Of a stretch of DNA of 9,176 nt, positions 1-5,808 are shown piece after piece. The notes beneath the pieces are model-generated. The model was not told the DNA's origin. It saw only the letters and a program-made list of their open reading frames with translations, and did no database searches. A program made the position numbers and the translations under genes. Every line of letters starts with the position of its first letter. Positions within the stretch are counted from its first letter, which is position 1. Origin of the DNA: Candidatus Faecivivens stercoravium (GTDB lineage: Bacteria; Bacillota; Clostridia; Oscillospirales; Ruminococcaceae); NCBI GenBank assembly GCA_018712425.1, contig DVHA01000172.1:1-9176 (forward strand). The letters are read 5' to 3'.

Positions 1-121
1 AGCGGGAGACACGGCTGCGTCAAACAGCGGGACCAGGGCCCGCGAGGGTCCTGGTCCGTCCAGGCGAAGCTTGGTCCCATCCAAGGGGAACCCTTGGTCG
101 CTGCCTTAAGGGCAGCGAAAT
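1..121 (-). repeat. Multi-hairpin palindromic repeat, copy A (cut by window edge)
   Basis: Read on the minus strand from 120 to about 17, this sequence matches 2658-2761 at about 93 of the first 100 positions by hand alignment, and the first 51 bases are identical. It is a string of small palindromes: a 7-bp stem at 99-117 around CTTAA/TTAAG, a 7-bp CCAAGGG/CCCTTGG stem at 81-97, a weaker degenerate one near 62-75, and a CCAGG...CCTGG stem with an inner CCC/GGG at 33-54. No ORF of its own is credible. It lies beyond the groEL terminator. The homology fades close to the window start, so the true outer end cannot be fixed here. I infer a dispersed intergenic repeat (REP/MITE-like); the family is not identified. 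Confidence 0.8.
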
Positions 122-157
122 AAACATTCAATGCTTCAAATATTGTATTGTTCATTT

Positions 158-210
158 TATAAAAACAAAAGAACCGCCCGGCAGTTAGTCTCGAAAAACT
201 GCCGGGCGGT
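158..210 (-). terminator. Rho-independent terminator of groESL
   Basis: A 14-bp perfect stem pairs 173-186 (ACCGCCCGGCAGTT) with 197-210 around a 10-nt loop. Read on the minus strand it is followed by a U-rich run (TCTTTTGTTTTT) at about 161-172. It sits about 77 nt after the groEL stop codon. The other side (211-220, ATCTATTTTT) is also T-rich, so it may stop transcription in both directions. Confidence 0.9.
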
Positions 211-286
211 ATCTATTTTTGGATTTTATCTCAAAGGTATCCGGTATGAGCCCCGGAAGCCTTTTCAGCGATCAGCAGGGGAGGGA

Positions 287-1915
287 TTAGTACATCCCGC
301 CCATGCCGCCGTTTGCAGGAGCCGCGGCGGGTTCGGGTTCCTTGATGTCGGCGACGAGGCTCTCGGTGGTGAGGACCATCGCGGCGACCGAAGCGGCGTT
401 CTGCAGGGCGCTTCTGGTGACCTTGGTCGGGTCGACGATGCCGGCGCTCAGCATATCGCAGTACTCTTCCTTGTAGGCATCAAAGCCGTAGCCGACCTTG
501 CCGGAGGAGAGGATCTTGTCAATGATGACGCTGCCTTCGAGGCCGGAGTTCTGGGCGATCTGGCGGACAGGTTCCTCCAGCGCCTTGTAGACGATGCTCA
601 TGCCGGTCTTTTCATCGCCGGTAGCGGTCTCCATCAGTTCCTTGACAGCGGGCATCGCGTTGATCAGCGCGGTGCCGCCGCCGGCGACGATGCCTTCCTC
701 GACAGCCGCCTTGGTAGCCGCCAGCGCGTCCTCGATGCGGAGCTTCTTCTCCTTCATCTCAACCTCGGTCGCAGCGCCGACCTTGATGACGGCGACGCCG
801 CCGGCCAGCTTCGCCAGCCGTTCCTGGAGCTTTTCCTTGTCAAATTCGGAAGTGGTGGTCTCCAGCTGGGCGCGGATCTGATGGACCCTCGCCTGGATGT
901 CTTCCTTCGCGCCGGCGCCGTCGACGATGGTGGTGGTCTCCTTCTTGACGACAACCTGTCTTGCGCGGCCGAGCATATCGATGGTAGCGTCCTTCAGCTC
1001 GATGCCGACGTCGGAGGTGATGACCTGGCCGCCGGTCAGGACGGCGATATCCTGGAGCATCTCTTTGCGGCGGTCGCCGAAGCCGGGGGCCTTGACCGCG
1101 ACGACGTTGAAGACGCCGCGCAGCTTGTTGAGGATCAGGGTGGTCAGCGCCTCGCCCTCGATGTCCTCAGCGATAATCAGCAGCTTCTGGCTGGACTGGA
1201 CAATCTGTTCCAGCAGCGGGAGGACGTCCTGGATATTACTAATCTTCTTATCGGTGATCATGATCAGCGGGTCGTCCAGCACCGCTTCCATCTTATCGGT
1301 GTCGGTCGCCATGTAGGGGCTTAAATACCCGCGGTCAAACTGCATCCCTTCGACCACTTCCGAGTAGGTCTCGGCGGTCTTGGATTCCTCGATGGTGATG
1401 ACGCCGTCGGTGGAAACCTTTTCCATCGCGTCGGCAATCAGCTTGCCGGTCTCTTCGCTGCCGGAGGAGATGGTGGCGACTCTCGCGATGTCGGCAGAGC
1501 CTTCTACGCTCTTGGAGTTGGCGATAACCGCGTTCACAGCCGCGTCGACCGCCTTCGCGATGCCCTTCTTGACGACCATCGGGTTGGCGCCGGCCGCGAC
1601 GTTCTTCATCCCTTCGCGGACGAGGGCCTGGGCCAGCAGGGTCGCGGTGGTGGTGCCGTCGCCGGCCGCGTCATTGGTCTTAGTCGCGACTTCCTTGACC
1701 AGCTGGGCGCCCATGTTTTCAAAGGCGTCTTCCAGTTCGATTTCCTTAGCGATGGTGACGCCGTCGTTGGTGATCAGCGGAGCGCCGTATTTCTTATCAA
1801 GGACGACGTTTCTGCCCTTCGGGCCGAGGGTGATCTTAACGGTATTGGCCAGCTTATCGACACCGGCCTGCAAAGCTTTTCTCGCGTCTTCGCCATATAC
1901 AATCTGTTTTGCCAT
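287..1915 (-). CDS. groEL: Chaperonin GroEL (Hsp60, large subunit)
   Basis: GroEL is the 14-mer cytoplasmic chaperonin that encloses unfolded proteins with the GroES lid and refolds them using ATP. The 542-residue product has the normal family length (about 540-548). Visible landmarks are the N-terminal ATP-binding stretch LGPKGRNVVLDKK (30-42), GDGTTT (85-90, including the nucleotide-site Asp86), Asp395 in the RIEDAL stretch (equivalent to the ATPase Asp398 of E. coli), the cpn60 signature AAVEEGIVAGGG (402-413), and a C-terminal Gly/Met tail ending GGMGGMY. The start has an AGAGAGG site 9 nt upstream. It is the second gene of groES-groEL, 109 nt after the groES stop, and is closed by a strong terminator. 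HrcA/CIRCE control from the groES promoter is expected. Nothing is broken or missing. Identification is essentially certain from the sequence. Confidence 0.99.
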   Translation of the reverse strand: MAKQIVYGEDARKALQAGVDKLANTVKITLGPKGRNVVLDKKYGAPLITNDGVTIAKEIELEDAFENMGAQLVKEVATKTNDAAGDGTTTATLLAQALVREGMKNVAAGANPMVVKKGIAKAVDAAVNAVIANSKSVEGSADIARVATISSGSEETGKLIADAMEKVSTDGVITIEESKTAETYSEVVEGMQFDRGYLSPYMATDTDKMEAVLDDPLIMITDKKISNIQDVLPLLEQIVQSSQKLLIIAEDIEGEALTTLILNKLRGVFNVVAVKAPGFGDRRKEMLQDIAVLTGGQVITSDVGIELKDATIDMLGRARQVVVKKETTTIVDGAGAKEDIQARVHQIRAQLETTTSEFDKEKLQERLAKLAGGVAVIKVGAATEVEMKEKKLRIEDALAATKAAVEEGIVAGGGTALINAMPAVKELMETATGDEKTGMSIVYKALEEPVRQIAQNSGLEGSVIIDKILSSGKVGYGFDAYKEEYCDMLSAGIVDPTKVTRSALQNAASVAAMVLTTESLVADIKEPEPAAAPANGGMGGMY

Positions 1916-1987
1916 AGTGCATAACCTCTCTTTGCGTGATTTTCAAAAACTCCCGGAAGGGGACTCTGTCTTTCTTGCAGCGTTTTC

Positions 1988-2013
1988 CATCCAAAAAGCT
2001 TGCTTTTTGGATG
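1988..2013 (-). other. Hairpin in the groES-groEL intergenic spacer
   Basis: Eleven perfect base pairs (CATCCAAAAAG with CTTTTTGGATG) close over a 4-nt loop, 12 nt after the groES stop. On the minus (transcribed) strand no U-run follows; the next bases are GAAAACG. It therefore looks like an mRNA stability or processing element, or at most a weak attenuator, rather than a full terminator. The role is inference. Confidence 0.6.
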
Positions 2014-2024
2014 ATTCAGATGGT

Positions 2025-2309
2025 TTACTCGACGACTGCCAGGACTTCCGACTGGTGGACGATGGTATATTCCTCGCCGTCCAGCTTGACCTTGCTGCCG
2101 GCGTACTGGCCGACCAGCACCTTGTCGCCGACCTTCAGCTCCATCTTGACCTCATGGCCGTCGACCATGCCGCCCTCGCCGACCGCGATGACTTCCGCCA
2201 CCGAAGGCTTTTCCTTTGCGGAACCCGCCAGGATGATGCCGCCCTTGCTGACTTCCTCAGCCTCGGTCATCTTGATCACAACTCTGTCTGCTAACGGTCT
2301 GATCGTCAT
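2025..2309 (-). CDS. groES: Co-chaperonin GroES (Hsp10)
   Basis: GroES forms the heptameric lid of the GroEL folding chamber in the cytoplasm. The 94-residue product begins MTIRPLADRVVIK, matching the family N-terminus, followed by the mobile-loop stretch with EVSKGGIILAGSAKEKP (about 19-35) and the conserved VGDKVLVGQYAGSKVKLDGE region near 60-79. A longer reading frame is open to 2366, but the start at 2309 is preferred: GGGAGG lies 7 nt upstream, the protein then starts exactly where the family starts, and the extension would run through the CIRCE operator. It is the first gene of the groES-groEL operon, with a leader of about 75 nt. Length and motifs are complete; I see no anomaly. Confidence 0.98.
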   Translation of the reverse strand: MTIRPLADRVVIKMTEAEEVSKGGIILAGSAKEKPSVAEVIAVGEGGMVDGHEVKMELKVGDKVLVGQYAGSKVKLDGEEYTIVHQSEVLAVVE

Positions 2310-2359
2310 ATGAATTCCTCCCATGTAAACATATATCGTTTGAATTTGCTGTTTTGGTG

Positions 2360-2386
2360 TTAGCACTCTTTCTTGTGGAGTGCTAA
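2360..2386 (-). promoter_or_regulatory. CIRCE operator (HrcA binding site)
   Basis: The sequence is TTAGCACTC, a 9-nt spacer, then GAGTGCTAA: a perfect 9-bp inverted repeat matching the CIRCE consensus, extended by one more pair (2359 with 2387). CIRCE is known to bind the heat-shock repressor HrcA, which keeps groESL low until heat stress. Here it lies directly after the predicted -10 box and covers the likely transcription start. hrcA itself is not in the window. Confidence 0.97.
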
Positions 2387-2394
2387 CAACTTAT

Positions 2395-2422
2395 ATTTTA
2401 CCCGGTTTTCCAGAAAAATCAA
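2395..2422 (-). promoter_or_regulatory. Predicted sigma-A promoter of groESL
   Basis: On the minus strand there is TTGATT (2417-2422), a 16-nt spacer, then TAAAAT (2395-2400). The -10 box ends 9 bp before CIRCE, so the operator overlaps the expected start point, the usual repression geometry. The -10 match is imperfect and nearby AT-rich alternatives exist, so exact boxes are tentative. Confidence 0.65.
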
Positions 2423-2657
2423 GGGGGTTTCTGCGTCTTTGGGAAAAGATTGTCTGTCTGCCTAAATATAAATTTTAGATTCTTATATTTTTATATCTTT
2501 TGTATAGCACCTCGTCACTTTTTAGACATATTTTTCCCTTTTCCCGGCCATTTTCCATCCCAAAACTTTCCCGCCCCCTCATTTTCGCCCGCCCCAGGAA
2601 AATCTATACCGCTTCCCCACAGAAATCCATTTTTGTCTTTGTAGTATTAATTGTTTG
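2423..2657. other. Intergenic stretch upstream of groESL, no gene seen
   Basis: I find no credible gene here. The first part is AT-rich; 2521-2640 is strongly strand-biased, with only about 29% purines on the plus strand by my count. Short open frames (for example 2450-2644 and 2500-2922) have no ribosome binding site, show low-complexity translations, and the second runs through the repeat. I see no clear promoter or operator beyond the groESL one. Confidence 0.6.
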
Positions 2658-2768
2658 TTTCGCTGCCCTTAAGGCAGCGACCAAGGGTTCCCCTTGGATG
2701 GGACCAAGTTTCACTTGGATGGACCAGGACCCTCGCGGGCCCTGGACCCGCTGTCCGACGCGGCGTGG
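2658..2768 (+). repeat. Multi-hairpin palindromic repeat, copy B
   Basis: This copy is inverted relative to the one at 1-121 and is about 93% identical over 100 bases, with no mismatch in the first 51. It contains four successive palindromes: 2661-2679 (7-bp stem CGCTGCC/GGCAGCG), 2681-2697 (7-bp stem CCAAGGG/CCCTTGG, 3-nt loop), 2704-2718 (5-bp CCAAG/CTTGG) and 2724-2745 (CCAGG/CCTGG with inner CCC/GGG, one mismatch). Similarity to copy A is lost after about 2764. It lies in the divergent intergenic region between the groES and degV promoters. It has no coding capacity that I would trust. Confidence 0.85.
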
Positions 2769-2789
2769 GATGCCCGTACCTATCGCGGG

Positions 2790-2813
2790 AGACCGGCCGT
2801 GGGAGGCCGGTCT
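2790..2813. repeat. Perfect 9-bp hairpin next to repeat copy B
   Basis: AGACCGGCC (2790-2798) pairs perfectly with GGCCGGTCT (2805-2813) over a 6-nt loop. There is no T-run on either side, so it is not an intrinsic terminator. It may be a fifth hairpin of the same repeat element; copy A is cut or diverged here, so this cannot be tested within the window. Confidence 0.6.
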
Positions 2814-2894
2814 TCGAAAGCCGAACGGTCGCTCGATGGGCTTCAATAGCAATATGACAAAAATGAATTACCGTTCTCCTTCCGACCCCTGCAA

Positions 2895-2923
2895 TTGCTT
2901 TTTCCCCCTCTTTGCGGTATAAT
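2895..2923 (+). promoter_or_regulatory. Predicted sigma-A promoter of degV
   Basis: TTGCTT (2895-2900), a 17-nt spacer and a consensus TATAAT (2918-2923) lie 37 nt before the degV start codon. The -35 box matches at the key TTG. The expected transcript leader is about 30 nt. Confidence 0.8.
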
Positions 2924-2960
2924 AAAGGCAAGAAATCCCCATCAGAAAGGATGATTCCCA

Positions 2961-3842
2961 ATGGCTGAAAGAGAATACGTCATCTCGACCGAAACCACCT
3001 GCGATATGCCGAAAAGCTACTACGCCGAAAACGGCATCAACCTCCTTGGCCTCACCTACACGATCGGCGGAAAAGACTACGACAGCGCCGCCGGCGACAG
3101 CCTCTCCTCCGCGGAATTCTACCAGATGATCCGGGAGGGCGCGATGCCCAAAACCTCCCAGGTCTCGATCGAGAAGGCCGCCCAGAGCTTTGAGAAGCTC
3201 GTCCGGCAGGGGAAGGATATCTTCCACCTTGCCTTCTCTTCCGGCCTCTCCGGTACCTTCCAGAGCCTCTCGATTGCCGCGAAAGAAGTGATGGACCACA
3301 ACCCCGGCAGCAAAATCGTCGTCGTCGACTCCCTCGCCGCCTCGATGGGGCAGGGGCTGATGTTAAACTACGCGGTACAGCTGAAAAAGGAGGGGAAGTC
3401 CCTCGACGAGCTGGCTGCCATCATCACCCGCGACCGGCTGAAATTCGTCCACAACTTCACCGTCAACGACCTCTTCCACCTCCACCGGGGCGGGCGGGTC
3501 TCCAAGATGACGGCGGTGGTGGGTTCTGCCCTCGGCATCAAGCCGCTCCTGCACGTCGACGATAATGGCCACCTGATCAATGTCGGCAAGACCCGCGGCC
3601 GCAAGCAGGCCCTCGGCTGGCTGGTCGACAAGATGGCCGAGCGGATCGGGGATAACCGGAACGACTGGGTCTATATCTCCCATTCAGCCTGCAAAGAAGA
3701 TGCCGAATATGTCGCGGGGCTGGTGCGTGACCGTTTCCATATCGACAACATCCTCATTGGCGATATCGGCCAGGTCATCGGCTCCCACACCGGCATCGGC
3801 ACCGTCGCCCTCTTTTTTATCGGCGACAGCCGGGAGATCTGA
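2961..3842 (+). CDS. DegV family fatty-acid-binding protein (FakB-like)
   Basis: DegV/FakB proteins bind a single fatty acid in the cytoplasm and, where studied, present it to the kinase FakA for phosphorylation and entry into phospholipid synthesis. The 293-residue product has the usual length and family motifs: the N-terminal STETTCDMP stretch (9-17), PKTSQVS (63-69), the fatty-acid/phosphate pocket SSGLSGTFQS (93-102), LFHLHRGGRVS (171-181) with the conserved Arg, LGIKPLL (191-197), and HTGIGTVALFF (276-286). The start has AGAAAGGA about 9 nt upstream. It is monocistronic: its own promoter lies at 2895-2923 and a hairpin follows. No fakA is seen nearby, as is usual for scattered fakB copies. 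Family is certain from motifs; the fatty-acid preference and partner are not readable. Confidence 0.95.
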   Translation: MAEREYVISTETTCDMPKSYYAENGINLLGLTYTIGGKDYDSAAGDSLSSAEFYQMIREGAMPKTSQVSIEKAAQSFEKLVRQGKDIFHLAFSSGLSGTFQSLSIAAKEVMDHNPGSKIVVVDSLAASMGQGLMLNYAVQLKKEGKSLDELAAIITRDRLKFVHNFTVNDLFHLHRGGRVSKMTAVVGSALGIKPLLHVDDNGHLINVGKTRGRKQALGWLVDKMAERIGDNRNDWVYISHSACKEDAEYVAGLVRDRFHIDNILIGDIGQVIGSHTGIGTVALFFIGDSREI

Positions 3843-3904
3843 CCAGCGGGCGCATCTGCCCCTTCTGCCGCTGCCCCATCCCCGGCTTTTTAATACGGCC
3901 TAAA

Positions 3905-3948
3905 GCGGCAATCCCCGCGCCGGACATTTCCAGCGCGGGGATTGCTGT
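3905..3948. terminator. Hairpin between convergent degV and ppx, probable terminator
   Basis: GCAATCCCCGCGC (3908-3920) pairs perfectly with 3933-3945 over a 12-nt loop, and G-U pairs extend it a little further. It stands between two converging genes, 65 nt after degV and just past the ppx stop at 3955. No good U-run follows on either strand (TGTATAG on plus, TTTAGG on minus), so termination is inferred from position and stem strength. Confidence 0.6.
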
Positions 3949-3954
3949 ATAGAA

Positions 3955-4935
3955 TCAGGGGTTTAAATGCCGGATGACATACCCTTCCCGGACGCCCGCC
4001 TGCAGGACCGTCAGTTCCGGCGCGTAAAGCCGGCCGCAGATGGCGGACAGGACCGCGAGGCCGGTAACCAGCGTCTCCTTCCGGCCCGGCTCCTGCCTTT
4101 GGATAAGGGCCCGCCCCTCTTCCGAGCGGAAATAGCGGATCCCCCGGTTCAGGTCCTCCAGACGGAGGATGGTCCGGCCGGGGCTGTCGGGGCGGGAAGT
4201 GGGTAAGCGGAGGGTGTCAAACAGCCGGACGACCGCTTTAACCGTCCCGCCCATCGCGAAAAAGGCGGGCGGGGAAGCAGGGGCGATCAGGCGGACGGTG
4301 GAAAGGGCTTCCATCTGGCCGACGGTGAACGCTTTGACCGCTTGCAGCTCGGCATCGGTGGGGGAAGTCCCGTCCCCGGAGACAAACTGCCGCTTCAGTT
4401 TCAGGCAGCCGATCGGAAAGGAGCCGAAGTCCTGAAGGCCCGTCTCCGACCGGCTGGTAAAGCCTAAAAGCTGGCCGCTGCCGCCGCCGAGGTCGAGGCC
4501 GACGCCGCTCTCCGGGAAACGGGGGCCGCCCGATGCCTCCAGCCAGCCCATCTCCTGGAGCATCCCGGCAAAGTCGCACTGGGCCTCCTCCTCGCCGGAT
4601 AAGAGGGAAAGGGAAAAGCCATACCGGGCGGCCACCGCCGCTGCGTCCGCGAAGTTTCCGACGCCCCGGAGGGAAGCCGTCGCAAAGGCAGCGGCGGTTT
4701 TCACCCCTTTTCCCGCGAAAAAGGCGCGGATCTGTCCCAGCGCGTCTGACAAAACTGAAAGCCCTTCTTCAGTCATCCGGCCGGCCTCCACATAGCGGAT
4801 CAGGCCGGCGTGGACGGTGAGGCTGTCCTTCAGTGAAAAACAGCGATAGCTTTCCTTCTCCCCGTCCCAGCGGAAGACAACCCCCAAAACGGTGTTGGAA
4901 CCGGCGTCAATGACCCCGACCGGTAAATGCCCCAT
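3955..4935 (-). CDS. Ppx/GppA family phosphatase (exopolyphosphatase or pppGpp phosphohydrolase)
   Basis: Members belong to the actin-like ASKHA fold and remove terminal phosphate from polyphosphate or from pppGpp. The 326-residue product is of the short single-unit type (about 300-330). Motifs in order: GVIDAGSNTV (7-16, phosphate loop 1), ATASLRGVGN (85-94), SGEEEA (113-118, with the expected catalytic Glu), LDLGGGSGQ (147-155), FPIGCLKLK (173-181) and MGGT (228-231). Position 155 is Gln (CAG) where characterised relatives have Glu in DIGGGSTE. The frame is open much further upstream, but that part is the shadow of the thioesterase. Of two nearby ATGs (4959 and 4935), 4935 has AAGGAGG 8 nt before it, whereas that site lies inside the longer form. 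It is the third gene of a likely operon, 25 nt behind the thioesterase. Substrate cannot be decided from sequence. Confidence 0.93.
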   Translation of the reverse strand: MGHLPVGVIDAGSNTVLGVVFRWDGEKESYRCFSLKDSLTVHAGLIRYVEAGRMTEEGLSVLSDALGQIRAFFAGKGVKTAAAFATASLRGVGNFADAAAVAARYGFSLSLLSGEEEAQCDFAGMLQEMGWLEASGGPRFPESGVGLDLGGGSGQLLGFTSRSETGLQDFGSFPIGCLKLKRQFVSGDGTSPTDAELQAVKAFTVGQMEALSTVRLIAPASPPAFFAMGGTVKAVVRLFDTLRLPTSRPDSPGRTILRLEDLNRGIRYFRSEEGRALIQRQEPGRKETLVTGLAVLSAICGRLYAPELTVLQAGVREGYVIRHLNP

Positions 4936-4943
4936 CGAAAAAA

Positions 4944-4950
4944 CCTCCTT
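4944..4950 (-). promoter_or_regulatory. Ribosome binding site fixing the ppx start
   Basis: The minus strand reads AAGGAGG here, 8 nt before ATG at 4935. The alternative ATG at 4959 would place this site inside the coding region and has no comparable signal, so 4935 is chosen. Confidence 0.85.
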
Positions 4951-4960
4951 CAGATTCATG

Positions 4961-5734
4961 TTACCGGAACCGGATGGAACAGCCAAAGCTGTCCTTCCCG
5001 CCATTTTCCCCCTTAATATCCGCCTCGTCTGCCTGCAGCAGGCGGTAAAGGCGGAGGGTTTCCCCCGGCAGCGTTTCCCGGCTGAACAGCACCTGCACCT
5101 CTGCCGGTTCCCGGGCGGCCATTTCCGCCGGCAGCAGGTCCATCGCCATATCGAGGTAGCGGGCGTTGTCCACATGGCCGTTGCCGTCGATGTCCGAATA
5201 GACGGCGGTACGGTCCCCGGCGTATTCTGCCCCGCCTTCGCCCGGTTTAAGCCGCAGGCGTTTAAATTCCGGCGCGCCGCAGTCTTCTTCCGGCATCGGC
5301 AGCAGCCTCCCCGGCAGCGCGTCCATAAACGCCTGCGGCCGCATGATCGCCCGGGTGAAGGGGTTGACCATGGCCCAGCCGGAACGCGCTTCGCAGAGCA
5401 GTTCCCCCGTCCCGCTCCAGACCTGGAAGTTGCGGAGGAACTGCGCCCGCTGGACTTCGTGCTCCCAGGTGGAGAGCCGGAGGATTTCCCCTTCCAGCGG
5501 CATCCGGCGGATACCCACCGCCATCCGGGAGATCAGGAAGACCATCTGGTGTTCCAGCAGAAACCGGGTGTCCATCCCCCGGAAAGCGAAGGCGCTGACC
5601 GCCAGGTCGCTGAAAAGCCGGAACAGCTCGGACAGTTTCAGCCGGTGGCTGAAATCACACTGGCAGAACCGCACCGCCGTCTCTTCCTGATAGAAGCTGG
5701 AGTCGGTGCGGTTGCCGATCGGTTTGAAATCCAT
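4961..5734 (-). CDS. Acyl-ACP thioesterase (FatA/FatB-like, double hotdog)
   Basis: The enzyme hydrolyses acyl-ACP to release free fatty acid, ending chain elongation in the cytoplasm. The 257-residue product fits the bacterial FAT family of two hotdog domains, about 15-130 and 170-257. The catalytic set known from plant FatB is visible in the second domain: Asp183, Asn185 and His187 in DIDGNGHVDNARYL, and Glu220 in LFSRET. The neighbouring Cys of plant enzymes (motif EC) is Thr221 here. The frame is open to ATG 5809, which overlaps the upstream stop codon, but 5734 is chosen because AGGAGG lies 5 nt before it and the hotdog domain then starts normally. It lies 74 nt after the methyltransferase gene and 25 nt before ppx, suggesting one transcript. 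Chain-length preference is not readable. Confidence 0.94.
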   Translation of the reverse strand: MDFKPIGNRTDSSFYQEETAVRFCQCDFSHRLKLSELFRLFSDLAVSAFAFRGMDTRFLLEHQMVFLISRMAVGIRRMPLEGEILRLSTWEHEVQRAQFLRNFQVWSGTGELLCEARSGWAMVNPFTRAIMRPQAFMDALPGRLLPMPEEDCGAPEFKRLRLKPGEGGAEYAGDRTAVYSDIDGNGHVDNARYLDMAMDLLPAEMAAREPAEVQVLFSRETLPGETLRLYRLLQADEADIKGENGGKDSFGCSIRFR

Positions 5735-5739
5735 CGTTT

Positions 5740-5745
5740 CCTCCT
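5740..5745 (-). promoter_or_regulatory. Ribosome binding site fixing the thioesterase start
   Basis: AGGAGG on the minus strand lies 5 nt before ATG 5734. The more distant in-frame ATGs at 5758 and 5809 have no such site. Confidence 0.85.
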
Positions 5746-5808
5746 GTGCTGACTGCATGAAGCAGCATAAATTAAACGAAATCAAAAATGGTTTTGGCAG
5801 CCTGTCCA

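Noticed and set aside
131..1324. Long plus-strand ORF (397 codons) opposite groEL
   Set aside because: It is antisense to groEL and starts in the terminator region; the frame is open because of groEL's GC-rich codon pattern. No ribosome binding site and a low-complexity Asp/Leu-rich translation.
1380..2294. Plus-strand ORF spanning the groEL 5' end and groES
   Set aside because: Antisense shadow of two certain genes; no family motif and no ribosome binding site.
2310..2366. N-terminal extension of GroES to an upstream ATG
   Set aside because: It would put codons through the CIRCE operator and lacks a binding site, whereas 2309 has GGGAGG and gives the family N-terminus.
1..2813. Composite transposon carrying groESL between the inverted repeats
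   Set aside because: No transposase or terminal target duplication is visible, groESL is an essential housekeeping operon with its native CIRCE and terminator, and the repeats are palindrome trains. Two independent insertions are simpler.
2500..2922. ORF across the repeat and degV upstream region
   Set aside because: No ribosome binding site, runs through palindromes and the degV promoter, and the translation looks like repeat sequence.
4936..5175. Long N-terminal extension of the Ppx/GppA frame
   Set aside because: It is the out-of-frame image of the thioesterase gene; AAGGAGG at 4944-4950 marks the start at 4935.
4892..5752. 286-codon plus-strand ORF opposite the thioesterase
   Set aside because: Antisense, Pro/Arg/His-rich translation without known motifs; the minus strand has clear catalytic residues.
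5745..5769. Small hairpin (TGCTG...CAGCA) just before the thioesterase ribosome binding site
   Set aside because: Only 5 bp with no conserved loop or U-run; too weak to call a riboswitch or terminator.
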